A stretch of 52,263 bases of DNA from an uncultured Acidimicrobiaceae bacterium (GCA_903906055.1 CAIVIS010000395.1:1-52263); one strand, 5' to 3'; positions 1 through 9,205 are shown, numbered from the stretch's first letter. Numbers and translations: made by a program. Notes: generated by a model from the sequence alone, not told the origin.

Positions 1-604
1 ACGGTCAGGGTCAATGCCCAGAGGCGTCCCAGAGGCTCCGCACGGCGAAGATTTTCGCACCCAGGACGGACCACTGGGACGGAGACCACCGGACACGGCT
101 GGGTGGGCATGCGCTAAGGGCGCTGATCGACTGTTCCCGCTCATTTCATGGTCCGTGGTCCGTGGTCGAGACCTTCCTGATCTCACCCGCTGGGCACCGG
201 CGTTCGGATCGAGTCCGATCGATCTCTCGAGTTCGAGCGTTGCATCCTGGTCCAGATCGAGTTCGCCATCGAGCCCCTCCGAGGAATCGAGCGGCGAGCG
301 ATGCGCGCAACGGCGACGAATCTGACCCGGTCGGGGAACACGATTCGGATCATTCTTGCCGCGCGCAAAGTGGTGCACAGCATCACAAATAATGGTTCTG
401 GTGGTGGCCCGCCCTGGCGTCGGATCGGAGCACCCAGGAGTCCAAAGACCGGACAGCGTCGTGCTGAAACCGAACCGGGCCCACCTTCGCCCCCCGAGTA
501 CAGTTGGCACGGCATTGAGCCGTTGCGGGCGGATTACCCCTACATCCGAGCGGTCGGAGTAACTGGGTGCCGAGAGTTGGCCACGATGATGTGAGGGGGG
601 TCCC
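1..604. other. gene-free left end
   Basis: I see no convincing coding region here. The open frames on both strands have arginine/serine-rich, low-information translations without recognisable motifs. The stretch probably holds the upstream control region of the TetR gene that starts at 605. A short direct repetition of TGGTCCG occurs near 150-165. No clear sigma-70-type promoter, tRNA or terminator was recognised. Confidence 0.5.
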
Positions 605-1273
605 ATGGGAACCGATGACGACCAGATGACCGGTGTCGCACAAAGCGGGGCCGACGCGGACCCTATGAGCGATGTCGCTCTGGCCATCCTCGAGGCAGCC
701 ATCTGTCATCTCGAGTCGGTTGGTGCCTCCGGGCTCCAGGTAGATCAGGTCTTGGCTGATGCCGGTGCCTCTCCGGAAGCGCTCGAGAAGCATTTCGGCT
801 CCCGAAGGGATCTCGTGCAAGCCGCGATATACGAGCGGCATCACCGGTTGGTCGAGGTGGAGTCCCTGTCTCGTTTGGAAATGGCAGAGTCCGCTTCCAC
901 CACTGCAGAGTTCTGTACGTTCATGGCCGATCAGCTCACCCGGATCGCCACCGATCCAACGTCGCAAGCCGCCCGCATGGCCCGGGTGCGATCGGCCGCC
1001 AATTCGTTGGACCGACCCGACCTCGTCGACCAGTTCGAGGCACGCCAACATGCACTGCTCGATGTCCTCGCCCAGGTCTTCGAGCGGGCAAAGGCTCGCG
1101 GCATCATCAACCCCGACCTCGACTCCTACGGCTACTCAGCGTGGTTCCACGGCATGAACCTCGGCATGACCTTCACGGAGCGCACGCTTGACGATTCCCA
1201 CCGGTGGCTGGCCGTGGCCATCCCGGCCGCACTGGCACCCCTGCAGATGCCTGCTGTTGATCCTGGCCCCTAG
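605..1273 (+). CDS. TetR/AcrR family transcriptional regulator
   Basis: A 222-residue protein with the layout of a one-component TetR repressor. The N-terminal helix-turn-helix spans about residues 35-75 (helix around LQVDQVLADAGAS, then the recognition part ending in the typical EKHFGSRRDLVQAAI segment). The remaining 140 residues are a helical ligand-binding and dimerisation domain without conserved catalytic residues. The ATG at 605 follows a G-rich ribosome site (GAGGGGGG just upstream). It is followed 210 bp later by an MFS transporter on the same strand, a frequent regulator-efflux arrangement, so it may control that transporter. That link is inference from neighbourhood only; the ligand cannot be predicted. 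Confidence 0.88.
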   Translation: MGTDDDQMTGVAQSGADADPMSDVALAILEAAICHLESVGASGLQVDQVLADAGASPEALEKHFGSRRDLVQAAIYERHHRLVEVESLSRLEMAESASTTAEFCTFMADQLTRIATDPTSQAARMARVRSAANSLDRPDLVDQFEARQHALLDVLAQVFERAKARGIINPDLDSYGYSAWFHGMNLGMTFTERTLDDSHRWLAVAIPAALAPLQMPAVDPGP

Positions 1274-1483
1274 CGCACCTCATGCCCGCAGCCATTAGGG
1301 CCAGGAGGAGCCCGCCGGGCAGATCCGGCTCGATGGGGTCCCTGCCCGCGAGAGATCAAGCACCGTCGACCCCTCGCCACCTATCATCCTGAAGATGCAG
1401 AACGAAAGGGCTCCCTGGCCCCACCTGTCATACGTCAGACGGGTCCTGCAGTCGGTGGCCATCGGGGCTTCTAGGCCAACGCC

Positions 1484-2989
1484 GTGACGACCGGACCCGG
1501 TCCGTCTCCGTCGGACGCCACCGCCCCCGCCACCGCCCCCATCGTCGCCCCCATCGTCGCCCCCGCCGTCGCCTCCAACGATGACCGGCCAGACCAGTTC
1601 GCCACCGTCCGCAAGTGGTACCTCTTCACGTTATTCGTGGCCCTGCTGGGCGACGGCATGGTCACCCTGGCCAGCACGTACATCATCTACAACCAGACCA
1701 AGTCGCTGAGCGCCACTGCACTCATCGTGGTCTGCCTGAACCTCCCCGCCATCATCTTCCCGGGTTGGGCCACCAAGTTGGCCAACCGCTGGGGTGGACC
1801 GGTCATCTACGTGGTCAACAACGTCGCTTATGGCCTAGCCCTCTTCATCCCAGCCATCCTGGCCTCCACCGGAGCCCTCACCACGGTCAACCTTTTGGCC
1901 TGCTACCTGCTCTTCGGCATCATCTTGGGGCTGTCCTCTCCATCCACGGGCCTGGTACGCCAGATCATCGCCCCTCCTGGTCAGCTCACCGAGTTCAACG
2001 GTGCTGCCACCCGCTCGATCTCGATCGCCACAGCAATCGGACTGCTGATCGGTGGAGCCGTCTTCGGCGCCCTCGGCCCGGCGTGGATCTACTTCATCGC
2101 CGGCATCACCGCGTTGCCGTTGGCGATCTGCATCATCCCAGTGATCAAGCGAGCGCCGGTGGAGCCCGACGTCACCAACGGCCACTTCATGGACGCCTTC
2201 GCCGTCAGGCGCACCCGACCCGAGATCCGGGCCGCTTTCTACTTCACCGGGTTCTGCTTCCTGGTCGGCGCCTACTCCGTCACCTTCCCGGCCATCGCCG
2301 CATCCATCGGGGCCAATGCGGGGATCCTGTCGCTCCTCCAGGTGGCAGCCGTCATAGGCGGACTGTTCGTGGTCATGGCTGTCAAACGTATCCACGGCCG
2401 GGTCGGGTGGGGTGCGGCCCAACGGGTCTGCTTCCTCATCGCCGGGATCGGGATCCTGGTCCTGGCCTGGATCAACCACCGGGGAGCCAGTCCCACCGTC
2501 ACCTTGATCATCGCCATCGTGGCCATCATCCCCATCGGATTCGCCCTGAACCTGGACGCCTCGATCCTCAACGGCCTGGTTCAGATGGCGACCCCCCGAG
2601 AGAACCGGACATCGGTACTCACCTACTACGCGCTCATTCCCATGGTGGCCATCCCGGTCGGCCAGGAAGTACTCGGCGCCGTATCCGACGCATGGTCGGT
2701 CGGCGGTGCCCTGCTGCTCCTCGGTGGGATCACCCTGCTGCTTCTGACCGTGGGGCCACAGCGAAAGATCCGACCAGCTTTCGACCTACTCAACGATGAA
2801 GAGTCGGCCCCATCCAGCCATCCGGCGGCCGGTTCCCTAGGGCGACCGGTGCTGGTCACCGGACACGGTGCATCGGCTGACGACGGGTCCGAAGGCATCA
2901 CCCTCGGCGATATCGAGTCCAGCGGGTTCCCCATCGGTGATCAGATCACCGGTCCCGAGATCCCCGACCGTCCCGAGACGGATCGTTGA
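1484..2989 (+). CDS. MFS transporter
   Basis: A 501-residue integral membrane protein. A roughly 45-residue Ala/Pro-rich cytoplasmic N-terminus, with a small PIVA/PAVA repetition, precedes about 12 hydrophobic segments starting near residue 48. A hydrophilic C-terminal tail of about 70 residues follows. The fold pattern is that of major facilitator permeases with drug or metabolite efflux-like character; the substrate is not readable from sequence. The GTG start at 1484 is the first in frame that keeps the low-complexity tail. It lies downstream of a TetR gene in the same direction, suggesting regulated efflux. The downstream gene is convergent. Confidence 0.8.
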   Translation: MTTGPGPSPSDATAPATAPIVAPIVAPAVASNDDRPDQFATVRKWYLFTLFVALLGDGMVTLASTYIIYNQTKSLSATALIVVCLNLPAIIFPGWATKLANRWGGPVIYVVNNVAYGLALFIPAILASTGALTTVNLLACYLLFGIILGLSSPSTGLVRQIIAPPGQLTEFNGAATRSISIATAIGLLIGGAVFGALGPAWIYFIAGITALPLAICIIPVIKRAPVEPDVTNGHFMDAFAVRRTRPEIRAAFYFTGFCFLVGAYSVTFPAIAASIGANAGILSLLQVAAVIGGLFVVMAVKRIHGRVGWGAAQRVCFLIAGIGILVLAWINHRGASPTVTLIIAIVAIIPIGFALNLDASILNGLVQMATPRENRTSVLTYYALIPMVAIPVGQEVLGAVSDAWSVGGALLLLGGITLLLLTVGPQRKIRPAFDLLNDEESAPSSHPAAGSLGRPVLVTGHGASADDGSEGITLGDIESSGFPIGDQITGPEIPDRPETDR

Positions 2990-3046
2990 GCCGAGGGGAC
3001 CCGCAGCCCGGTAGCCCATCGCGGCCCCACGGACCGCAGTCATCCT

Positions 3047-3691
3047 CTACCCCTGGGCGCGCTGCACCACTGGGTGACCTGAAGGAAGCCCGTAGTAGTC
3101 GAGATGGAATGCTGCGGCCGCGGCGCGGCTGATCTCCTCTCGACGTTGCGGATGGGCCGTCACGACGTCGTTGACCAGAGTCATCGCAAAGAAGTGCGGC
3201 TCTCCGTGCGCTTTCCAGTGGCTCCCGAAATATGGTTCGGAGTACTCGACGTCTAGATCCGTGAAGCCCCATCGCTGCCACGAAGGGATGATGTCGGGAT
3301 CGCTTTCGGCTGCCAGCCCATTGGTGATGGGCCGGCCGGCCGCCACCCCGTCCGCCTGGACGATGTCCCTGGCGGCCAGTACGAGCTGATGAGCCGTCGT
3401 GCTCGGCCCGATGACCCGGCCTCGGAACTCAGGTTCCACCGCCAGAAAGGCCACCAGGCCGATGCTCATCCGCAGGTTGCTGTACACGACCGTATATCCA
3501 GCAGGAACGCCATCTACTTCTGCGAGCAGCTGGTGTACGACCACGTCACCGCGGCGCCGATCGGAAGCGAAGTTCTCCTCGAGATCAGGGACTACATGGC
3601 CATGCTCGGGAAACCACCGTCGATGCAGTTCGACCATCTGGGACAAGCGAGCTTCGTCGTCGCTCTGGGCCAGATCGCTGATGATGAACAC
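3047..3691 (-). CDS. GNAT-family N-acetyltransferase
   Basis: A 214-residue protein resembling GCN5-related acetyltransferases, which transfer acetyl from acetyl-CoA to an amine. The central beta4-alpha3 region (about residues 83-115) reads VAFLAVEPEFRGRVIGPST followed by a helix, matching the acetyl-CoA pyrophosphate-binding motif A loosely: the usual R-x-x-G-x-G/A loop appears as RGRVIG. A later GF-x-D-x-D segment matches the family's C-terminal strands. The start is a GTG at 3691. It is divergent from the MinD-like ATPase gene and convergent with the MFS gene. The acceptor substrate is unknown. Confidence 0.72.
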   Translation of the reverse strand: MFIISDLAQSDDEARLSQMVELHRRWFPEHGHVVPDLEENFASDRRRGDVVVHQLLAEVDGVPAGYTVVYSNLRMSIGLVAFLAVEPEFRGRVIGPSTTAHQLVLAARDIVQADGVAAGRPITNGLAAESDPDIIPSWQRWGFTDLDVEYSEPYFGSHWKAHGEPHFFAMTLVNDVVTAHPQRREEISRAAAAAFHLDYYGLPSGHPVVQRAQG

Positions 3692-3942
3692 TGCCTGGTC
3701 ACTGCCCTTTCGTCGATCGACGTCACGCCCTAGATGGTGCTGGTCGCAGACGGGTGAGTCAGAGGAGCGACTGACGGGACTCTAGCCCGGGGCGAACAAC
3801 TCCCACGTATCCCGCCACTGCGGGCCTGGGCCGGGCGGTCTACACCAGGCGACCTGAATCTGGCCGCCTTGGGTCCCGTTCTATCTGGTGGTGTACCATG
3901 CCCACTGCTAGTTGCGCACGACGCGCATGCAAGAAGAACCAC

Positions 3943-3948
3943 AGAGGA
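3943..3948 (+). promoter_or_regulatory. ribosome binding site AGAGGA
   Basis: AGAGGA lies 6 bases before the GTG at 3955. It supports that codon as the start of the ATPase, in preference to the in-frame ATG at 3898, whose extra 19 residues (Arg/Cys-rich) have no counterpart in MinD/ParA proteins. Confidence 0.7.
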
Positions 3949-3954
3949 CAGCAC

Positions 3955-4719
3955 GTGACAACAGTCATCTCGATCCATTCGTTCCGCGGAGGAACCGGAA
4001 AGAGCAACACCACAGCGAACGTCGCTGCTCGCTTGGCGGCCAGCGGAGCCCGAGTGGCCGTCATCGACACGGACATCCAAAGTCCGGGAGTCCATGTGCT
4101 CTTCGGTTTTGATGACACGCCGGAACCGACGCTCAACGACTACCTGTGGGGCAAGGTCTCGATCACCGACGCCGCCCACGACATCACCACCCAAGTCTCC
4201 CAGGACATGACCGTCAACTCGGGCGGATCGCTTTGGTTCGTCCCCTCGAGCATCAAGCCGGGTGACATCGCCCGGGTGCTCCGCGAGGGCTATGACGTCG
4301 GTACCCTCAACGATGGATTCCGCAACCTGTCCCGCGATCTTTCGCTCGACTATCTGCTGATCGATACCCACCCCGGCCTCAACGAAGAGACGCTGCTCTC
4401 CTTCACGATCAGTGACGTCCTGCTGCTCCTCCTGCGTCCCGACCGCCAGGACTTCCAGGGCACCGCCGTGACCGTCGACGTGGCCCGTCGGCTCGACGTA
4501 CCCAACCTGCTGCTCGTGCTCAACAAGATCCCATCAGGTGTCGACCTCGACGATCTCCGTCAGCAGATGTTCGACGCTTACGGGGCCGAGACGGCAGCCA
4601 TGCTGCCCCTCTCCGAAGAGGTCGTCCAGAACGCTTCAGGCGGCATGTTTTCGCTGACTTCGCCAGAGCATCCATGGTCCAAGCAGATCGGTCTGATCGT
4701 CGACCGCATCCTGAGCTGA
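3955..4719 (+). CDS. MinD/ParA-like deviant Walker A ATPase
   Basis: A 254-residue P-loop ATPase of the MinD/ParA type. The P-loop is FRGGTGKSNTTAN (residues 10-22). The signature lysine of the deviant Walker motif is replaced by arginine (R11) while K16 is kept. Switch-like segments follow: VIDTDIQSPG (about 40-49) and LLIDTHPGLNEETLL (about 140-154). The C-terminus lacks an obvious amphipathic MinD membrane helix. Downstream come a small winged-helix gene (gap 21 bp) and a membrane HAMP gene, suggesting a membrane-linked spatial or signalling switch. Members of this subfamily are often found beside HAMP proteins in cyanobacteria and other phyla (from memory). Its biological role is not established to my knowledge. 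Confidence 0.85.
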   Translation: MTTVISIHSFRGGTGKSNTTANVAARLAASGARVAVIDTDIQSPGVHVLFGFDDTPEPTLNDYLWGKVSITDAAHDITTQVSQDMTVNSGGSLWFVPSSIKPGDIARVLREGYDVGTLNDGFRNLSRDLSLDYLLIDTHPGLNEETLLSFTISDVLLLLLRPDRQDFQGTAVTVDVARRLDVPNLLLVLNKIPSGVDLDDLRQQMFDAYGAETAAMLPLSEEVVQNASGGMFSLTSPEHPWSKQIGLIVDRILS

Positions 4720-4740
4720 GCACGGGACCAGGATCCGGTC

Positions 4741-5061
4741 GTGTCTCGTTTTGCCGATGAAGGATCTGAGCCGAATCCGAGTTTCGGTGTAGTCGACTGG
4801 ACGGAGCTTCCCACTGACGAGCGCAGATGCCTTCGGTGGATGTTGCGCACCGGTGAGGTAGGCGCCCACGAGGCCGCCGAGGAGATGGAGATCACCGAAG
4901 ACGAAGCCTTCGTGATTCTCGAAGCACTCGTCGAGCGCCAGTTGGCCATCCGAGTGGAGGAGCGGGTGATCTACATCGGCAATGTGGGGCGTCGGACTGC
5001 CCGCTTCAAGCCAGGAGGCCTCTGGGACGACCTGTCCCAGAAGTTGATGGACGAGTCGTAG
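4741..5061 (+). CDS. small winged-helix-like protein of the MinD/HAMP module
   Basis: A 106-residue acidic protein starting at GTG 4741. The centre reads like a helix-turn-helix/winged helix: LRWMLRTGEVGAHEAAEEM, then the turn ITEDEAFVILEALVERQL, and a wing strand pair IRVEERVIYIG. It may bind DNA, or act as a protein adaptor between the ATPase upstream and the HAMP protein downstream. The fold is an inference from the pattern; no catalytic motif is visible. Its tight placement 21 bp behind the ATPase stop implies co-transcription and a shared function. Confidence 0.7.
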   Translation: MSRFADEGSEPNPSFGVVDWTELPTDERRCLRWMLRTGEVGAHEAAEEMEITEDEAFVILEALVERQLAIRVEERVIYIGNVGRRTARFKPGGLWDDLSQKLMDES

Positions 5062-5219
5062 GAAAGCTTCCCCCATGTACGAGTTGCGCGTGATAGCGAC
5101 CTGCCCCACCTTGACAATCTGAACAGAGCCACTGACCGAGGAAGGTGCGGCGAGCACCGTTCCGACGGATTTCCCAAACTGAGACGTACCAGGACGACCA
5201 AGAAGATGAGGAACCACCC

Positions 5220-6536
5220 GTGACCACGGATACGACAGAACTGGCGAAGCCTGCAGCAGAGGCCCCCGAGGCGGAGGGCGCTGAGAAGGGTGCCGCCCCG
5301 GCACCTCATGAAGAGGTCAGCAAGGTCCGGATCAGCATGCGGGTCAAGATGCTGACCGCCTTCACCCTGGTCTTCACCATCATCTTCGTGGTCGTCGCCC
5401 TGTTCGTCATCAACTATGTGACGAACTCGGCCCAGAAACAGATCGTCAACCAAGAGCACAACGTGGCCGAAGGTGGGGCCAAGACCCTCGACGCCAAGGG
5501 ACTCCTGCAACTGCGGGCCGACCTTCCCGAGTACTACGCCCCGGGCACCTTCTCGAGTACCGACGTCAAGACCAAGAAGGTGACGGACTTCTACTATCCG
5601 ACCACCAACGCGTGCGTGCCCTCGGATGCCACCACCACCTGTGCGCAGCTGCCGGCCTCTGCCACTCACAGCTCGCCCTTGTACGACGAGCTCAACCAGC
5701 AACTCCTGAACATCCGCAAGACGGTGGCTAACGCCAGCCCGTACACCTACTTCTTCGATCCGGCCTCCAAGCAGTTGGTGTGGGAGTCCTCGTGGGCCGC
5801 GGTGAATCCTTCACCGCCCTTCACCGTGGAGTACCGCGGGCCGGTCGCTCCCATTGTCGGAGGTCAGGATTCTGAGACCTACCAGTACATGGCCAAGGGT
5901 CTCAACGGCACGATCGACCTCCCCGTCTACCAGGATGCGAACGGCTTTTGGATCTCGACCTTCACCCCCATCAAGCTTCAGCAGGCCACAGTCATCAACG
6001 GCACGTCCTACCCGGTCGGGACCGTTGTCGGTGGGCTCGGGGTCGACTACCCGCTCGACTACGTCTCGACGGTGCGGTCCGGGGCCATCCGGGGCATCAT
6101 CCCCATCCTGGCCATCAGCTACCTGATCCTTATCGCCATGGTCTTCATCCTGGCTACCTGGCTCACCCGGCCGCTGAAGCGCCTTACCGCAGCCACGCAG
6201 CTCATCTCGAGCGGTGACTACGACGTCGACATGACGTCCATGACCAGCACCAGACTGCCCGACGAGATGACCGTGCTCTCCCACTCGTTCAAGTTGATGG
6301 TCGACAAGGTCCGAGCCCGAGAGCAAAGCCTGACCCAGCAGGTCCGTCGATTGTCGGTGCAGATCGACTCGGGCAAGCGAGCGCAGTCGGTAGCGGCGCT
6401 CACCGACTCGGACTTCTTTGCCGGGATCGTTGCCAAGGGCGCTGAACTGCGGGCGAAGAAGAACAGCGACGAGCAGGGAGGCGGGGCCACTGATGCTCCC
6501 GCCGAGGCCCCAGAGGCTCCCCCCGTCGAGGAGTGA
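5220..6536 (+). CDS. two-TM HAMP-domain membrane sensor-like protein
   Basis: A 438-residue protein. It has a 40-residue acidic/Ala-rich cytoplasmic N-terminus, TM1 at about 46-66, a roughly 225-residue extracytoplasmic domain (dCache/PAS-like by position), TM2 at about 293-316, then a HAMP linker starting at LTRPLKRLTAATQLISSGDY. A coiled coil and an acidic Ala/Pro tail finish the chain; no kinase, cyclase or methyl-accepting domain is present. The GTG at 5220 is preferred because GAGGAA at 5208-5213 sits 6 bases upstream; the in-frame GTG at 5145 lies directly against its own purine run. It probably reports an external signal to the MinD-like ATPase. The extracellular ligand is unknown. Confidence 0.78.
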   Translation: MTTDTTELAKPAAEAPEAEGAEKGAAPAPHEEVSKVRISMRVKMLTAFTLVFTIIFVVVALFVINYVTNSAQKQIVNQEHNVAEGGAKTLDAKGLLQLRADLPEYYAPGTFSSTDVKTKKVTDFYYPTTNACVPSDATTTCAQLPASATHSSPLYDELNQQLLNIRKTVANASPYTYFFDPASKQLVWESSWAAVNPSPPFTVEYRGPVAPIVGGQDSETYQYMAKGLNGTIDLPVYQDANGFWISTFTPIKLQQATVINGTSYPVGTVVGGLGVDYPLDYVSTVRSGAIRGIIPILAISYLILIAMVFILATWLTRPLKRLTAATQLISSGDYDVDMTSMTSTRLPDEMTVLSHSFKLMVDKVRAREQSLTQQVRRLSVQIDSGKRAQSVAALTDSDFFAGIVAKGAELRAKKNSDEQGGGATDAPAEAPEAPPVEE

Positions 6537-6541
6537 GGCAC

Positions 6542-6568
6542 TTGGGGCTCGCACTTCGCGAGCCCCAA
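6542..6568. terminator. bidirectional hairpin terminator
   Basis: A perfect 11-bp inverted repeat: TTGGGGCTCGC (6542-6552), loop ACTTC (6553-6557), GCGAGCCCCAA (6558-6568). It lies between the convergent HAMP gene (ends 6536) and PhyH gene (ends 6587). There is no long U-tract, as is common in high-GC actinobacteria, but the position and perfection make termination of both transcripts likely. Confidence 0.8.
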
Positions 6569-6586
6569 TGCATGCCCGAGCGGCAG

Positions 6587-7483
6587 CTACTGCCTAGGGA
6601 CGAACTGACCCTCGAGGCGTTCGAGGTCGGCTGCATCGAGTTGCCAGAGCGCCAGTGCGGCCGACGGCTGGTCGGGATCAGAGTCGCTGCGGATGTTCGA
6701 CCACCCGAGTAGCTCCCGCGCCCGCTGCGGAAGGTGGCCAGCCTGCTCCGGGGTGAGTTGGAGCGCTACGGCTTCCTCGGGCACGAGCCACCCCAACAGG
6801 TACGCCTGGTACAAGCCCTGGCGCCAGCGGTCGGAGGTCTTGTTCTCCCCGCCCCCGTGCACGATGTTCCCCATGTAGATCAGTGCGTCGCCCATCTCGA
6901 GTTCGACGGGGACTGCCTGAGAGGGATCGAACGGCTGGTCGACCGGCCACAGGTGACTTCCGGGTATCACCATGGTGGCACCCACTTCGGCGTCATAGTC
7001 GCCTACGGCCAACAAGGTGGAAACCTGGAGATCCATGCCCAGTCGGGCCGCATGGATCCAGCCCTCATCGTCGCGGTGGAGGATCTGCGCTGGCTCACCT
7101 GGTCCGATGAAGATGGTTTCGGCCTGACTGAGCCAGAAGTCTCCACCGTGGACTCCCAACATGGCCTCAGCGGCATGCAGTAGCAGTGGATGGAGCAGGT
7201 ACTCCGCTACGTAGGTAGGGGACTTGGCTGCCAATCCCTGGATCCGCTTGGTGTTGCGCCCGTAGAAGTAGGAGTCGTGCTCCGACAGGAAACCAGGAGC
7301 TCGGCTGGCTACATGAGGTTCGAGTTCAGCGGCCAAGCGTTCGATCGCATCAACGCCTATCAGCCCTTCGACGACTAGTGCCCCATCGCGCTTGAGCACC
7401 TCAGCCACCAGATCGTGGTCACTCGTGCCCGCCAAGCGCACGATGGCTTGGCTGGCGTCAGGATCGTACGTCGAGGAGGACAT
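6587..7483 (-). CDS. phytanoyl-CoA dioxygenase (PhyH)-family protein
   Basis: A 298-residue Fe(II)/2-oxoglutarate-type oxygenase. The metal facial triad is readable as H136-x-D138 (HRDDEGW) and distal H209 (GNIVHGGGEN). R221 in RQGLYQAYLLGW fits the 2-oxoglutarate carboxylate anchor. PhyH relatives hydroxylate fatty acyl-CoAs, alkaloid-like compounds or other small molecules; the substrate cannot be deduced here. Its ATG overlaps the stop of the upstream transporter gene by one base in the frame ATGA, indicating translational coupling. The pair may act on a compound moved by that transporter. A hairpin terminator lies just past its 3' end. Confidence 0.85.
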   Translation of the reverse strand: MSSSTYDPDASQAIVRLAGTSDHDLVAEVLKRDGALVVEGLIGVDAIERLAAELEPHVASRAPGFLSEHDSYFYGRNTKRIQGLAAKSPTYVAEYLLHPLLLHAAEAMLGVHGGDFWLSQAETIFIGPGEPAQILHRDDEGWIHAARLGMDLQVSTLLAVGDYDAEVGATMVIPGSHLWPVDQPFDPSQAVPVELEMGDALIYMGNIVHGGGENKTSDRWRQGLYQAYLLGWLVPEEAVALQLTPEQAGHLPQRARELLGWSNIRSDSDPDQPSAALALWQLDAADLERLEGQFVPRQ

Positions 7484-8925
7484 CAGTCGGAAAGCCGCTT
7501 TCGACGCTTCAGGTGGTGGCTCAATAGCGAGTCGGGCCAGGCCGCGATCATCTTGCGGGCGGGCACCATAGCAAGGGCGGCGATGGGCAGAGCGATCAAC
7601 GGAGCAACCGCCAGGGCACCGCAGGCGGCGGCAATGGCAGTGATGCCACCCGCCACCAGCAGACCGGCAGCGAACGGCACCAAGTCGACCAGGAAGGAGA
7701 CCCGGGCCCTACGTTCGTCAGGAACCAACGCCAATGCAGCGCGGCGAGCCACATCGTCGATGCTCCATCGCGGCACCCACCATCCGATGATGGCCACCAC
7801 CAAGATGGGGAGGATGTGGAGAGCCAGGCCGAGCAGCATCACGGCACTGGCCACGATCGCGCCGATCGGCAGGACGGCCAGAGAGCCCGGGATATTGAGC
7901 CGCTCGAGGATCTTGGTGGTGGAAAAGCGCTGCAGCGTGCCGCAGATGATGAACACCACTACCAAGGTGGCCCCGTAGAGCACTTGGAACTTGGCCTCCG
8001 AACCGAGGTAGCGGTTGGCCGAGTTGAGGAACGAGGCCTCGAGGGACATGCCGGCCACGAACACCAGGATCGACGTGACGAACATGGCGCGGAACGCCTT
8101 GACTCCTCCGACGAAGGACCAAGCGCTCTGCAGCGACTCCTTGACCGTTTCGTCCTTGCCGTGGCCCTGGGAGATCGGACGGCCCTTGAGGGCGCGTGGC
8201 AAGAAGATCCCCAGGCACAGGATTCCGATCGGGCAGACGATCAGGAGTGCCGGCAAGGGGATCCCCAACGGCACGAAGATCAACGGGGCCAATGCCGGTA
8301 TGGCGAGTCCCACCAACTGGCCCCCGTACTGCCACGAAGTGACCCACGGGTAGACCATGCGGGCCTCACCGGTGTTGAAGAGATCGCCGACGATTGCCCA
8401 CACGATGAGAGGGAGCAGGAAGTTGAGCTGGTCGGCGAGCAGCCACACAAATCCGGTTCCGAACACCGTCGTCGATGGGATGGCGATCAAGACGATGGCC
8501 ACGAGGAAGCCGACGGCATAGCCCATGGCCACCCGGAAGAACGCCTTGTCCCTGCGGATCCGGTCGATCCACTTCATCTGCAGGAATGCCACGCCGATCA
8601 AGGCCAGGCTGCCCAGCGGATAGATGATGATGATGGCCTTGGGTCCGAGGAAGTGGACGAACCGGGTGGCTGCCACCACCTCGGTGATGAAGCCGAAGAC
8701 GAAGACGGCAGCCAGCGATACGGCGAGTGGTCGAGCACGCTGACGAAGGGCGGCCATGGCGCTCACCGACGATTCGGGGTTCAATCGGTCTTCACCCGGC
8801 TTGGCCTCGTTCAGCCGCACCTTGTCCCCGAGAAAGTCAGCACCGCCACGGGGCTGTCTGCTTGCCGAACCAGCGGCAAAGCCCCACGGGTCGTCGGCTC
8901 CTGTGGCAGCTGTATCGTCACTCAC
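7483..8925 (-). CDS. Npt1/Npt2 (ATP/ADP translocase)-like membrane transporter
   Basis: A 480-residue membrane protein with a 60-residue hydrophilic N-terminus and about 11-12 hydrophobic segments. The segment VWAIVGDLFNTGEARMVYPW, followed by a glycine-rich helix, resembles the conserved region of the Npt/TLC nucleotide-transporter-like superfamily (consensus roughly F-N-x-x-E-A-[KR]-x-x-[FY]-P). The family ranges from nucleotide translocases of intracellular bacteria to uncharacterised permeases in free-living species, so the substrate is open; MFS membership is the alternative. The stop overlaps the start of the PhyH gene. The 280-bp space to the divergent TerB/COQ4-like gene probably contains promoters for both directions. 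Confidence 0.65.
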   Translation of the reverse strand: MSDDTAATGADDPWGFAAGSASRQPRGGADFLGDKVRLNEAKPGEDRLNPESSVSAMAALRQRARPLAVSLAAVFVFGFITEVVAATRFVHFLGPKAIIIIYPLGSLALIGVAFLQMKWIDRIRRDKAFFRVAMGYAVGFLVAIVLIAIPSTTVFGTGFVWLLADQLNFLLPLIVWAIVGDLFNTGEARMVYPWVTSWQYGGQLVGLAIPALAPLIFVPLGIPLPALLIVCPIGILCLGIFLPRALKGRPISQGHGKDETVKESLQSAWSFVGGVKAFRAMFVTSILVFVAGMSLEASFLNSANRYLGSEAKFQVLYGATLVVVFIICGTLQRFSTTKILERLNIPGSLAVLPIGAIVASAVMLLGLALHILPILVVAIIGWWVPRWSIDDVARRAALALVPDERRARVSFLVDLVPFAAGLLVAGGITAIAAACGALAVAPLIALPIAALAMVPARKMIAAWPDSLLSHHLKRRKRLSD

Positions 8926-9205
8926 GGTGTGGTCCTAGTCCTGACGGTGGATGGGGTCGAGATCGAACAGCCAATGGGCGCAGAGGCATTGTGCACGTAT
9001 TGGGCAGTCTACAGTGCGTCCGACAACCGCCGAGGTTCTACCCTCTCCTGCAACTTCTGGAGTCGAGCACCGCAGCCCTGGGAATCGCCAGGCGGGGTCG
9101 CTAGGCCAGGACCTACCTGTAGACGTGAGTCCTCCTCCGGTCCATCAGCGGGACGAATATTGGGTACATTCGTCCCATCGCCACCAGGATGGAGACTGAT
9201 CCCCC

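Noticed and set aside
5111-5116. TTGACA consensus -35 upstream of the HAMP gene
   Set aside because: No -10-like hexamer at 16-18 bases downstream.
8989-9015. Possible TTGTGC / TACAGT promoter pair
   Set aside because: Spacing is only 15 bases and the match is weak.
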